Notes: generated by a model from the letters alone, not told the origin. A stretch of 31,204 nucleotides of DNA from JBOHER01 sp050701115 (GCA_050701115.1 JBOHER010000500.1:1-31204), one strand, 5' to 3'. Counted from the first letter of the stretch, positions 8,924-17,553 are shown. Numbers and translations are program-made.

Positions 8924-9856
8924 TCACCCGCGCGTCCTGGCCAGCCGCTCCTCGAGCTGGGCGCGGCGTTCCTCGAAGCGGCTGGCCTGCCCCTGCAGCC
9001 CGGTGAGGAACTCGGCAAGCTCGGCGCGGGCCGTCTCGCCGACCTCGCCAAGGCCTTCCAGTTCGAACACCTTCCAGTGCCGCAGTAGCGGCCAGACGAC
9101 CTCGTCGTGGTGGATACGCAGGTCGTAGATTCCTGCCTTGGCGATTTGCGCGGCCTTGCGGGCGAAACTCGGAATAATGCTGCCTGGCATCTGGAAGCCG
9201 ATGACCTCGTCGGCGATAGCACGCATCATCGCGTCCGGCTCGATCTCAAGGGTCGCGGTGACCAGGTTCCGGTAGAAAACCATGTGCAGGTTCTCATCGG
9301 TCGCCACGCGAGCGAGTAGCTTCTCGGCAATGGGGTCCTGGGTATAGCGCCCGGTATTGCGGTGTGAGATGCGGGTCGCCAACTCCTGAAACGAGACATA
9401 AGCGAAGACGTGCAGCAGCGGCTTGTCCTCGGCGTCGTATCCGATCTGCATGGTCTGCATGCGTGCCCGCTCGAGTTCGTCCGGGTCCACCGCGCGGGTG
9501 GTAAGCAAGTAGTCGCGGATGCAGATGCCGTGTCTGCCCTCCTCGGCGGTCCACCGATGTACCCAGGTACCCCATGCGCCGTCGCGGCCGAATGCCCGCT
9601 CGATCTCCCGGTGATAGCTCGGCAAATTGTCCTCGGTCAGCAGGTTGACCTCCAGCGCCGTCCTCGCGACCGGCGACAGGCTGGACTGCTCAGCGTCCCA
9701 GGGCTCGCCGCCGAGATCGCCGAAGTCCCGACCCTGACTCCACGGCACGTATTCGTGCGGCATCCACTCCTTGGCGACCTCGAGGTGCCGGTTCAGGTTG
9801 GTGGCAACCGTCGGTTCGAGCTCGAGCAGCAGGCGAGTGGTGTCGGACACGGGCAT
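8924..9856 (-). CDS. Soluble acyl-ACP desaturase (type 2)
   Basis: Diiron enzyme of the DesA1/DesA2 type that inserts a double bond into an acyl chain carried on ACP. All diiron ligand motifs can be read: E in LTEDNLPSYH, the first E-E-x-x-H in WTAEEGRHG, E/H in SFQELATRISH, and D-E-N-L-H in ATDENLHMVF. The protein is 310 residues, normal for the family. The ATG at 9856 has an aggaagga site 8 nt upstream and was preferred to a more upstream codon at 9889, which would lie inside the palindromic operator. The neighbouring NHEJ and thiol-ligase genes do not explain it. The promoter region carries two overlapping palindromes, so it is probably under a TetR-type repressor encoded elsewhere. Confidence 0.94.
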   Translation of the reverse strand: MPVSDTTRLLLELEPTVATNLNRHLEVAKEWMPHEYVPWSQGRDFGDLGGEPWDAEQSSLSPVARTALEVNLLTEDNLPSYHREIERAFGRDGAWGTWVHRWTAEEGRHGICIRDYLLTTRAVDPDELERARMQTMQIGYDAEDKPLLHVFAYVSFQELATRISHRNTGRYTQDPIAEKLLARVATDENLHMVFYRNLVTATLEIEPDAMMRAIADEVIGFQMPGSIIPSFARKAAQIAKAGIYDLRIHHDEVVWPLLRHWKVFELEGLGEVGETARAELAEFLTGLQGQASRFEERRAQLEERLARTRG

Positions 9857-9887
9857 GGTTGCGTCCTTCCTAATGGGCGACAACACC

Positions 9888-9912
9888 AACCTACGCTACC
9901 GTAGGTTACGGT
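9888..9912 (-). promoter_or_regulatory. Overlapping palindromic operator before the desaturase
   Basis: aacctacg (9888-9895) and cgtaggtt (9900-9907) form a perfect 8-bp inverted repeat around 4 bp. Overlapping it, accgt (9898-9902) and acggt (9908-9912) form a second inverted repeat. The site lies 32-56 bp before the desaturase start. Size and symmetry fit a TetR-family fatty-acid regulator, which is inference; no such regulator gene is in the window. Confidence 0.65.
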
Positions 9913-9962
9913 GCCGTGGCCATGGGATGAGCCTTCCGTATCTGACTCCGGCGCGGCCTGGA

Positions 9963-11438
9963 CTATCCGGGCCAGGCATGGACAGGGACGTTGGTGTGCA
10001 TGTGGTCGCGATAGCGCCGCAGCATTTCGCGCATCGCCTCCGCGCGGTTGCGCGAGGTGGTGTCGAACAGGTCGTGGAAGGTGCGCGCCTGCCAGGTCGC
10101 GCCGTTGGTGGCGGTAAGGCAGCGTTGCTCGATGATCTCGAGTAGCCGCTCCTGCTCACCGGTGTCGACCTCCCAGCGCCGCAATCCCTGGTATGCCAAC
10201 GGCAACAGGCGGCGCAACACCAGTTCGGTGACCGGAATGGTGCCGAGTCCGGGCCAGTAGACGCGCGCGTCGATTCCATCGCGGGCGCAGGTGTGAAAGT
10301 TCTCTTCGGCCGCGCTGAAGGACATCTGCGTCCAGACTGGCCGCTCTTGGTCGAGAAGGGCGCGAACCAGTCCGAAATAGAACGCTCCGTTGGCCAGCGT
10401 GTCTACCACGGTCGGCCCGGCAGGCAGCACCCGGTTCTCCACCCTGAGGTGCGGACGCTCGCGCACCACGTCATAGACCGGCCGGTTCCACCGGTAGATC
10501 GTTCCGTTGTGCAGCCGCAGTTCGGCCAGGGCCGGGGTATCCCCGCGATCGAGCACCTCGATGGGGTCCTGATCGGAACAGACGGGGAGGAGAGCGGAGA
10601 AATACCGAACGTTCTCCTCGAACAGGTCGAAGATCGAGGTGATCCACCGTTCGCCGAACCATACCCTCGGTCGTACCCCCTGCGCTTTCAACTCCTCGCT
10701 GCGAGTGTCGGTGGCCTGCTCGAACAGAGCGATACGGGTTTCGTGCCAAAGCTCCTTGCCGAACAGGAAGGGAGAGTTGGCGCCGACGGCGATCTGCACC
10801 CCGGCAATGGCCTGTGCCGCGTTCCAGTACGCCGGGAACTCTGCTGGGCTGACCTGGAGATGAAACTGCGTGCTGGTGCAGGCCGCTTCCGGGGCGATGG
10901 TGTCGCAAGTCGTCTGCAGCCGTTGCGCGCCTTCGATGGTGATGTGCAGGTCCTCGCCGCGGGCGGCGAGGACCTGTTCGTTCAGCAAGGCGTACCGCGG
11001 ATTACCGGACAACGAGTGCCCGGTCACGTGCGACTGGCGCAGCGTGGGCAGGACTCCGATCATGACCAGGTGGGTGCCGAGGCCCTCCGCCTTTTGCTCG
11101 GCGGAGTTCAGACTGGCGCGGACCTCGTTCTCGAATTCTCGCGTGCCGAGCCCGGTGAGTCTGCGCGGAGCCACGTTGATCTCGATGTTCCACTGGCCCA
11201 GTTCGGTCTGGAACGCGGGATCGGCGATGGCTTCGAGGACCTCGGCGTTCCGCATCGCAGGCTCCTGGTGCTCGTCGACCAGGTTGAGTTCGATCTCCAG
11301 GCCGGTCATCGGGCGCTCGAAGTCGAAGCGCGACTCCCGCAGCATGCGGGCGAAGGCGTCCAGGCAGCGTCGGACCTTCACCCGGTACCGGGTCCGGTCG
11401 GCTCGGGAGAAGGTGTGCCGCCCGATCTCCTCGCCCAT
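9963..11438 (-). CDS. Glutamate-cysteine ligase family 2 (GCS2/YbdK-like) protein
   Basis: Carboxylate-amine ligase of the GCS2 family, 491 residues. Recognisable segments are TGLEIELNLVD (near 44-54), GQWNIEINVAPRRLTG, CTSTQFHLQVSP (near 185), AVGANSPFLFGK and the C-terminal half with LRLHNGTIYRWNRPVYD. The family joins an amino acid to the gamma-carboxyl of glutamate, but Actinobacteria mostly use mycothiol, so glutathione synthesis should not be assumed. An ideal aggagg ribosome site stands 6 nt before the ATG. The start is only 21 bp after the stop of the DNA ligase gene, so the two are very probably one operon. The product and the reason for pairing with a repair ligase are not evident. 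Confidence 0.88.
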   Translation of the reverse strand: MGEEIGRHTFSRADRTRYRVKVRRCLDAFARMLRESRFDFERPMTGLEIELNLVDEHQEPAMRNAEVLEAIADPAFQTELGQWNIEINVAPRRLTGLGTREFENEVRASLNSAEQKAEGLGTHLVMIGVLPTLRQSHVTGHSLSGNPRYALLNEQVLAARGEDLHITIEGAQRLQTTCDTIAPEAACTSTQFHLQVSPAEFPAYWNAAQAIAGVQIAVGANSPFLFGKELWHETRIALFEQATDTRSEELKAQGVRPRVWFGERWITSIFDLFEENVRYFSALLPVCSDQDPIEVLDRGDTPALAELRLHNGTIYRWNRPVYDVVRERPHLRVENRVLPAGPTVVDTLANGAFYFGLVRALLDQERPVWTQMSFSAAEENFHTCARDGIDARVYWPGLGTIPVTELVLRRLLPLAYQGLRRWEVDTGEQERLLEIIEQRCLTATNGATWQARTFHDLFDTTSRNRAEAMREMLRRYRDHMHTNVPVHAWPG

Positions 11439-11459
11439 GACCGCCTCCTGGCGCTCGGC

Positions 11460-12914
11460 TCACAAATGCAGGTCCGCGGGTGCCTTGTCCGGCCGCAGCC
11501 CGCGCCATGCCGGGGCGCGCAATCGCTGGTCGCGGGTCCACTCGCGGAATACGACCTCGCCGACCAGTTTCGGGCTCACCCAGCGTGCGTCCTTCGACCG
11601 GGCACGGGGGATCGGCCCGGTGAACGGGGAGGTCTTGCGCGCCAGCCGGTTCAGCTTGGTCTGCAGGGTGCGCAGCATGTCGTCGCTGAATCCGGTGCCG
11701 ACCTGGCCGACATAGCGCAGTCCACCGTCCTCGGGCACGCCCAGCATCAGCGAACCGAAGGTGTCCGCTCTCTTGCCGGTACCCGGTAGCCAGCCACCGA
11801 TCACGACTTCGAGCGCGGTGACCTCGGTGATCTTGCGCCATTCCGGCGAACGCTTGCCTGGCCGGTAAGGGGAGTCCAGCCGCTTGGCGACCGCACCCTC
11901 CAACTCCTGCTCTCGTGCGGTCTCCAGAACAGCGCCGCCTGCGCCGGGGAACATCGGGGACAGCTGCCAATGCGGGCCGCGCAGCTTGAGTCGCTGCAGT
12001 TTGCGCCTGCGCTGCGAGTAGGACAGCTCGAGCAGGGACTTCCCATCCAGATGCAGCAGATCGAAGATCAGGTAGGTCACCGGATCGTTCCTGCTCAGCC
12101 GCGCGGCCTGCTGGTCGCGAGCGTGCATCCGCCGCTGCAACGCGGCAAAGCTCGGCTTGCCGTCGGCGAGGGAGACGATCTCGCCGTCCAGCCACAGTTG
12201 CTTGCCGGCCAGATCCTCACCCAGATCGCGCAGTTCGGGATACCCACCGGTGATGTCGTTACCGAGGCGGGAATGCAGGCGGATGCGTCCACCGTCCACC
12301 CTGGCCAGTGCCCGGACACCGTCCCATTTGAACTCATACCCCCACTGCTCGTCCTCATCGGCGGCAGGCAGTGAGCCGCTCACCGCGAGCATCGGTGCGA
12401 TCGTTTCGGGCAGCGGTTCCCAGTCCGCCTTCAGTGGTGGATCTGACCGGCGCACCAGCCACTCGTCACCACGCCGGAAGAACACATACTTGCCGCGCGC
12501 CTTCCGGCCGTGTAGGACGATGGACACTTCATCGGATGTCCACTTCAGCGTGTCGTAGTGGCCCTTGTCCCAGATGAGCATCTGACCGCCGCCGTACTCG
12601 CCCTGGGGAATCTCGCCCTCGAAGGTGGCGTACTCCAGAGGATGGTCCTCGGTGTGTACGGCGAGCCGGATCGGCCCCGGCTCGGTCGGCAGCCCCTTGG
12701 GGACCGCCCATGAGACCAGCACCCCGTCGCGTTCCAGCCGGACGTCCCAGTGCAGGTGGCGCGCGTGGTGTTCCTGGATCACGAACGTGTCGCCGGTGCC
12801 CGCGGGCAGTTCGTCGGTGTCCGGTACCGGCTCGGGGGTGCGCTCCGGATGCCGCTTGCTCCGGTAGTCCCGCAGCCTGGTACCGCTGGAGCGATCGTCA
12901 GCTTTCGCGTTCAT
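11460..12914 (-). CDS. LigD-like ATP-dependent DNA ligase with phosphoesterase domain
   Basis: 484 residues in two parts. Residues about 20-160 are a LigD-type 3'-phosphoesterase with the metal-site residues H49, H55, D57 and H91 (QEHHARHLHWD and HTEDHP) and the family motif EGEIPQGEYGGG. Residues about 170-480 are the ATP-dependent ligase: the adenylated lysine is K196 in EFKWDGVRA, followed by LHSRLGNDITGGYPE, LDGEIV, EGAVAKR and the C-terminal OB-fold with VGQVGTGF. No primase/polymerase domain is present, so this is a PE-ligase form and not full three-domain LigD. It should heal 3' ends and seal breaks, probably with Ku. The start has a gggaagggag site; a 14-bp tandem repeat lies in the leader. 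Confidence 0.95.
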   Translation of the reverse strand: MNAKADDRSSGTRLRDYRSKRHPERTPEPVPDTDELPAGTGDTFVIQEHHARHLHWDVRLERDGVLVSWAVPKGLPTEPGPIRLAVHTEDHPLEYATFEGEIPQGEYGGGQMLIWDKGHYDTLKWTSDEVSIVLHGRKARGKYVFFRRGDEWLVRRSDPPLKADWEPLPETIAPMLAVSGSLPAADEDEQWGYEFKWDGVRALARVDGGRIRLHSRLGNDITGGYPELRDLGEDLAGKQLWLDGEIVSLADGKPSFAALQRRMHARDQQAARLSRNDPVTYLIFDLLHLDGKSLLELSYSQRRRKLQRLKLRGPHWQLSPMFPGAGGAVLETAREQELEGAVAKRLDSPYRPGKRSPEWRKITEVTALEVVIGGWLPGTGKRADTFGSLMLGVPEDGGLRYVGQVGTGFSDDMLRTLQTKLNRLARKTSPFTGPIPRARSKDARWVSPKLVGEVVFREWTRDQRLRAPAWRGLRPDKAPADLHL

Positions 12915-12930
12915 CTCTCCCTTCCCGCTG

Positions 12931-12986
12931 CCCTTGTCCCAGTGCCCTTGTCCCAGTGCCCTGTCGCCAGTGCCATTGTCCCAGGT
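12931..12986. repeat. Four tandem 14-bp repeats
   Basis: Copies at 12931-12944 and 12945-12958 are identical (cccttgtcccagtg); those at 12959-12972 and 12973-12986 differ at two to four positions. They fill most of the 90-bp gap between the Rieske oxidoreductase stop and the ligase start, so they would be in the 5' leader of the ligase mRNA if it is transcribed with the gene above. Confidence 0.85.
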
Positions 12987-13004
12987 CCTTCGCGATGTGC
13001 CCGC

Positions 13005-14576
13005 TCACGAGGGTGCCGGGGGTGGGCGTTCGGTGTCGGTGATGTCGAGTTGTTCCTGGTCGAGCGACGTTGGTTCGAGGGGTTTCACGGCAGGCCCGTT
13101 GAGCACCGAGCCGTCCAGGTCGAACCGCGATGCGTGGCACGGGCAATCCCAGGTCTTCTCAGCGTTGTTGAACGCGACGACGCAGCCGAGGTGGGTACAA
13201 CGCGCCGAGACGGCGTGCAGCACGGCGTCGGAGTCCCGATAGGCGGCGACCATGCTGGTTCCGACGGTGGTGACCGTCGACTCGCCCACCTCGAGCTGGT
13301 GTGGATGCTTCCGGTGGATCAGCGCCTTCACGTGACCGACCACCGCGTGCCGCGCGGTCTGCAGGTTGGCCTTGCCGATGGCCCGTACAGCGCGGGGGCC
13401 GAGCAGGCGATTCGGGCTGTACAGGTGCGCCAACGGGTTGTCCACTCCAGTGATCAGGTCGCGCAGCAGCATCCCCGCGAGGGTGCCCCCGGTCATGCCC
13501 CACTGGGCGAAACCGGTGGCCACCCAGAGATGGTTGACCAGCGGGTGGTAGTGGCCGATGTAGGGCAGGGCGTCCGGGGTGGCCAGGTCGTGCGCCGACC
13601 ACCGGTAGTCCGGTTCACCGATGCCGAACCAGCGTTGCGCCCAGTCGGTCATCCGCTCGTAACGCGCGCTCACGTCGACGTCATCGCCGGTCCGGTAGTG
13701 CTCCCCGAGCACGAGCAACAGGTGCTTTCCGTTGTCCAACGGGGTCGTTCGTACTGAATGTCCGGTGTCGATGGCCAGGTAGATGCCGGGCAACGGTTCA
13801 TCGACCTCAGCGGCGACGACCAGGTCGTGGGTGGGAGCGAGACGGGCGAAATACAGGCCTCGGTCCAAGATCGGGTAATGCGTCGCGATCACCACATCGC
13901 GGGCGCGCACCGAGCCCCTGCTCGACCGGACGATGAGGCCGAAGTCGGTCTCGGCGACCTGCAGCACCCGGGCGCCCTCCACGATGTGGCAGCCTGCCGA
14001 CTCGGCGCGGTCGGCGAGGGCGAGCAGCCATCGCCTCGGGTGGAATTGCGCCTGGTCGGTGAACCGGACGGCGTCCACCGGGGAGATCGGCAGCCCGATG
14101 TCCCCGCTGACGGTGGTCGCAGCCAAGCCGGCCTCGGCGGCGGCGGTTGCTTCGTCCGCCAGCTGGGACGCCTGCCCGGGCTCGGCGGTGAATACATAGG
14201 AGTCCTTGCGTTCGAACTGACAGTCCACCCCGAGCGTGCGCTGCTCGTCGGCGATCCACTCCAGGGCGGCTATGTTGCTGGCCGCATAGTCCGCGGCGGT
14301 TTGGCTCCCGTATGACCGGGCGAGCCGTGCATACTTCGCGCCGTGCTGGGCGCTGACCTTGGCGGTCGTGCTGCCGGAGACGCCGCCCGCCAGCCTGCGT
14401 GCCTCGAGCAGGGCGACGGTGCGGCCTGCCTGGGTGAGCAGGTAGGTGGTGGTCAGCCCGGCGATGCCGCCGCCGACCACCACCACGTCAGCCTCCGGCG
14501 GCAGCGAAACACCGGATCGGTCACCGTCGGGCTCGCTGTCGTGCCAGTAGGACACGCCTGCGTCGAGGTGCTTCAC
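13005..14576 (-). CDS. FAD-dependent oxidoreductase with C-terminal Rieske domain
   Basis: 523 residues. The N-terminal DAO-type FAD domain has the dinucleotide motif VVVVGGGIAGLTT (G35-G37, G40) followed by the E of LLEARR. The C-terminal Rieske [2Fe-2S] domain has ligands C460, H462, C478 and H481 (CTHLGC and CPCHASRF), and C465/C480 match the disulfide pair of high-potential Rieske proteins. The fusion is known in Actinobacteria and Bacilli, but its substrate is undefined. The GTG start has only a weak ribosome site. It lies directly upstream of the ligase-GCS2 pair on the same strand, so these three could be one transcript; nothing in the protein suggests DNA repair. Confidence 0.92.
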   Translation of the reverse strand: MKHLDAGVSYWHDSEPDGDRSGVSLPPEADVVVVGGGIAGLTTTYLLTQAGRTVALLEARRLAGGVSGSTTAKVSAQHGAKYARLARSYGSQTAADYAASNIAALEWIADEQRTLGVDCQFERKDSYVFTAEPGQASQLADEATAAAEAGLAATTVSGDIGLPISPVDAVRFTDQAQFHPRRWLLALADRAESAGCHIVEGARVLQVAETDFGLIVRSSRGSVRARDVVIATHYPILDRGLYFARLAPTHDLVVAAEVDEPLPGIYLAIDTGHSVRTTPLDNGKHLLLVLGEHYRTGDDVDVSARYERMTDWAQRWFGIGEPDYRWSAHDLATPDALPYIGHYHPLVNHLWVATGFAQWGMTGGTLAGMLLRDLITGVDNPLAHLYSPNRLLGPRAVRAIGKANLQTARHAVVGHVKALIHRKHPHQLEVGESTVTTVGTSMVAAYRDSDAVLHAVSARCTHLGCVVAFNNAEKTWDCPCHASRFDLDGSVLNGPAVKPLEPTSLDQEQLDITDTERPPPAPS

Positions 14577-14653
14577 GAGACCGGGGTAGCCAGAATCGGC
14601 CTCGGGTACACCACAGCGGCGAAGTAGCTACAAGGGGTTCGACCGGGAACTGG

Positions 14654-15672
14654 TTACTTCGCGTCGGCGTAGCAGTCGACGGCATCGGCCTGCAAGGGGA
14701 AACGCACCGGACAGTGGTGCCCGAACACCAACAAGGCGGCCTCCCGGGCGCAGCGCGCCAGTTCCGCGCCAACCACATCGGCGTAGTCGGCGGGACAGTG
14801 CACGGTCACCTCGTCGTGCTGGAAGAAGACCAACTCGCCTTCGGGTGCGCGGTCGGCGAGGCGCTGCCTGAGCTCCACCTGGGCGGCGTCGGCGACGACC
14901 AGTTTCCAGCCCGGCTCGGCCCGCACGCATATCCGCAGCGTTCGGGGGATCTGCAACGCGCCGCCGCCGCGACTGGCCCAGCGGCCGGACACCACACCGC
15001 CGACGACATACACCGGCCGGAACCGGCCGCCGGACACCCACTGGTCCAGCCACGACCAGCCGTGTGCCGAATGCAGCCGGGCCAGTTCCTTGTAAGCCAG
15101 CAACGGTTCGACCGCCGGGTGATCGACACCTCTGAGCACTCACGCGCGACTGGAGGGGACATCGATGCCCGCGCGCGAAGGCGCGAACCACACTGGATGG
15201 GTGATCGGGATTGATTGACCTCCCGACCACCGAACGCCGTTGTGACCCGCTCGGCGAGTTCGGCCAGCGTGCGGGGACGGCCCGGTGCCACCCGGGGGCC
15301 GAATAGCTCGGTGAGCAACTCCCGATACACCTCGGACCGCCACGGTAGTCGGTGGTGGGACATCGGCCGCAAGGGCGCTGGCCGACTCGGCGGCAACCAG
15401 CAATCGCAGCCCGTCCGCGGCGGCCAGCCGGTCCAGCCTGCGCTGTTGCTCGGCGAGGACAACTTCGGCCGCCTCGGCAGCGCGCACTCCTGCGGGCAGG
15501 CCCGAGCCGCGCGCGTCGAAGAGTGTGGACTGACCGCCTGCGTCCTCTGGTTCGACATCCCGGGGCGGCGCGAGGCCGCGCGCTCGGGCGAAGGACGCGG
15601 GCAGGTTGCGTGGTTCTCCTGCCCGGCCTTCGTGTGCCAGCAGCAGGCCCTCGGTGAGGGCGAGGGACAACG
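14654..15672 (-). pseudogene. PolA-like 3'-5' exonuclease/DNA polymerase, broken
   Basis: Pieces of the actinobacterial PolA-like bifunctional exonuclease/polymerase are scattered over three frames. About 15672-15365 reads LALTEGLLLAHEG through LLVAAESASALAADV (exonuclease part). About 15363-15214 reads LPWRSEVYRELLTELFG and TLAELAERVTTAFG in another frame. From 15139 the third frame gives LLAYKELARLHSAHGWSWL, VVSGRWASRGGGALQIP and VVADAAQVELR, then jumps straight to ELVFFQHDEVTV and a normal C-terminus ending at 14654. The stretch that should lie between motif A (DAAQVELR) and motif C (HDEV), roughly 100-150 residues including the fingers, is deleted, and the first ~60-70 residues are also absent. 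No functional polymerase can be made. Confidence 0.85.
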
Positions 15673-16160
15673 GGTTCGCCGCGGTCGGGGACGTGGACCG
15701 GCTGCAACGGATCTGCGAAAGCCTGGGCCTGGAACACATCGACGCGCTGCTGCGCAAGGGGCTGCCTATCCTGCCCAACCCGTTCACCGATGCCGACGAA
15801 ACCGCCGGCAGGCCGGCCGGCACGCCGGGCCGGACTGGTCGGGGCAGGGGCAGAACTGGCCGCCTCGGCGACGCTGGAGCGGGGGCTCGGCGTCGTTTCC
15901 GAGCCCTATCGCACCGCCCGCGCAAGCTGCTCAAAGCTGCCAAAGGCGCTGACCGCAGCAGGGGCGGTCTTTCGTCGCTGGGCCGACGCAATCGCGTGGT
16001 GTCGGCGCTGGCGGGCACCGCGTACCTGCCGCAAGCCTCTGCACCCGCTTCGGTATTCGCGGCAGGCGTCGAGTCGACCAGGGACCCGAAGTACGTCGTG
16101 GTGCCGCAGCGAGAGCGAACGGACGTTATGTACCGAAATGGCCGCACCCCGGTGGATTGA
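15664..16160 (+). pseudogene. NrfD/PsrC-like membrane subunit, C-terminal remnant
   Basis: Two plus-strand frames alternate. One gives LVGAGAELAASATLERGLG followed by SEPYRTARA and KALTAAGAV; the other gives RKLLKAAK, GRRNRVVSALAGTAYL and finally VESTRDPKYVVVPQRER, ending at the tga of 16158-16160. The pieces together resemble the C-terminal third of actinobacterial NrfD (polysulfide reductase/formate dehydrogenase membrane subunit), where AEPYR-GRA and RDP-Y-VVPQR are characteristic. The segment before it (GDVDRLQRICESLGLEHIDA) I cannot place. Several frameshifts make it non-functional. Its junction with the PolA-like wreck at about 15664-15680 marks a rearrangement point. In Actinobacteria such NrfD genes often close formate dehydrogenase operons. 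Confidence 0.55.
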
Positions 16161-16197
16161 CGCAAGAAAGTGCGGCACCCATCATGGTGAGATGGCG

Positions 16198-17553
16198 ATG
16201 TCGCCACATGACCGGTTGGCAGTGGCTCGGGCCCGGGAGCGGTTCGCAGCAGGCGAGGATGACACTTCCTGTGTACGTACCGAGATCGTTCAATCGTGGT
16301 TGCGGTGCAGGGATAGCTACGACGTCGATCCTGATCTCAGGCTGGCTCCACCCGCGTCAGACGAGCCCGCACACGGCCTCGAACTCGAGGTGGTGCTGGC
16401 CGAGCTCAGCGGCATCGCCCGTTCCGAGCGGTCGGACCTCGGGCCTGCCGTGGTCACGGTGGTCGATGGCACCGGTCGGCTGATCGCTGCGTGGGGCGAT
16501 GTCGACACCCAGCGCCGGATCGCCGAGGCCAACCTCGCGCCGTGGGCTGCGTGGTCGGAATCAGCGAGCGGAACGAATGGGATGGGTACCGCGCTCCAGT
16601 GTCACGGCCTGATGACCGTTCGAGGTCCGGAACACTGGTGCCAAGGGTTCCAGCAACTCGACTGTGCCGGGATCGCCGTCCACGACCCGGTGACCGATGA
16701 GCCGCTCGGTGCCATGAACGTTTCGACATGGAACGCGCCGTTGCCGAGCAAGACACCTGGGTTGCTGCGCTCAGCGGCCTCGACGGTCGAGCGAACGTTG
16801 AACGTACGCTCGCGCTACTGGGCAGAGCAACTCGTCGCCAGGTTCTACAACGTGGACGAGCGGCAGTCGGCGGCGCTCGCCGCGGTAGATCAGGGCGGCA
16901 AGATGGTCGCCGTCAACGAGCGGGCTGCCCGGCTGCTCGGGACCCCGTTCACCGCGCCGGCCATCGATCCCGCCGAACGCACGAAGTTGGACGTACCCGA
17001 ACTCGATCTCCTCGTGACCCGTGCTGTGCGGCGCGCCCACGGCGATCAGGATTGGATAGGAACGACCCGGCTGTCGTTGCCGTCGGCCGTCGAGCCGATA
17101 GACACGAGCATCGCGCCGGTATGCTCGGCGGGCCACCTAATCGGGGCACTGCTGACTTTCGGCTCCAGCGAGGGTGAGCCGCTGTCCGCCGACCTCGCGG
17201 CATCCGGCCAGCCGACGCCGGCGCGGATCTTCGCCCAGCGAGGCGACCGCACCATCCTGCTGGAACCCGGCGAGATCCGCTACGCGGAAGCCAACCGCAA
17301 CACCGTCTGGCTGCAGACCGACCGGGGTCGGCTGCGCGCCGCTACCCGCGGTCTCCACAACGTCGAGCGGCAATTGGGTGACGAAAGCTTCATGCGAGTG
17401 CACCGCCGCTATGTCGTCAATGTCGGGCGCGTTCGCGAGTTCGAACGCGGCTTCAACGGTGAGCTTCTGCTGATCACCGATGTGCGTGACAACCAGATCG
17501 TCCCGGTCTCGCGGACGCGCGCCAAGATGCTTCGCCGCAAGCTGGGCATGTAG
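16198..17553 (+). CDS. GAF-domain sensor with LytTR DNA-binding domain
   Basis: Predicted transcription factor of 451 residues. The N-terminal part is of the AcoR type: VRTEIVQSWLRC near residue 30, then a GAF domain (about 70-200) with GTNGMGT at 125-131 and VRGPEHWCQGF, the pattern seen in regulators of alcohol, acetoin and propane metabolism. A middle PAS-like part (about 215-320) follows. The output is not the usual AAA+/Fis module but a C-terminal LytTR domain (about 350-451) with GEIRYAEANRNTVWLQT, SFMRVHRRYVVNV and PVSRTRAKMLRRKLG. The ATG at 16198 has ggtgag 6 nt upstream; ATG 16192 is the alternative. It precedes the channel and formaldehyde dehydrogenase genes on the same strand with a 161-bp gap and is the obvious candidate to control them. 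Ligand unknown. Confidence 0.88.
   Translation: MSPHDRLAVARARERFAAGEDDTSCVRTEIVQSWLRCRDSYDVDPDLRLAPPASDEPAHGLELEVVLAELSGIARSERSDLGPAVVTVVDGTGRLIAAWGDVDTQRRIAEANLAPWAAWSESASGTNGMGTALQCHGLMTVRGPEHWCQGFQQLDCAGIAVHDPVTDEPLGAMNVSTWNAPLPSKTPGLLRSAASTVERTLNVRSRYWAEQLVARFYNVDERQSAALAAVDQGGKMVAVNERAARLLGTPFTAPAIDPAERTKLDVPELDLLVTRAVRRAHGDQDWIGTTRLSLPSAVEPIDTSIAPVCSAGHLIGALLTFGSSEGEPLSADLAASGQPTPARIFAQRGDRTILLEPGEIRYAEANRNTVWLQTDRGRLRAATRGLHNVERQLGDESFMRVHRRYVVNVGRVREFERGFNGELLLITDVRDNQIVPVSRTRAKMLRRKLGM

Noticed and set aside
12931..12986. CRISPR array
   Set aside because: Repeats are 14 bp in direct contact with no spacers; simple tandem repeat.
15790..16191. N-terminal extension of the GAF-LytTR regulator
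   Set aside because: The extension overlaps the NrfD-like remnant and has no domain character; ggtgag just before 16198 supports the shorter start.
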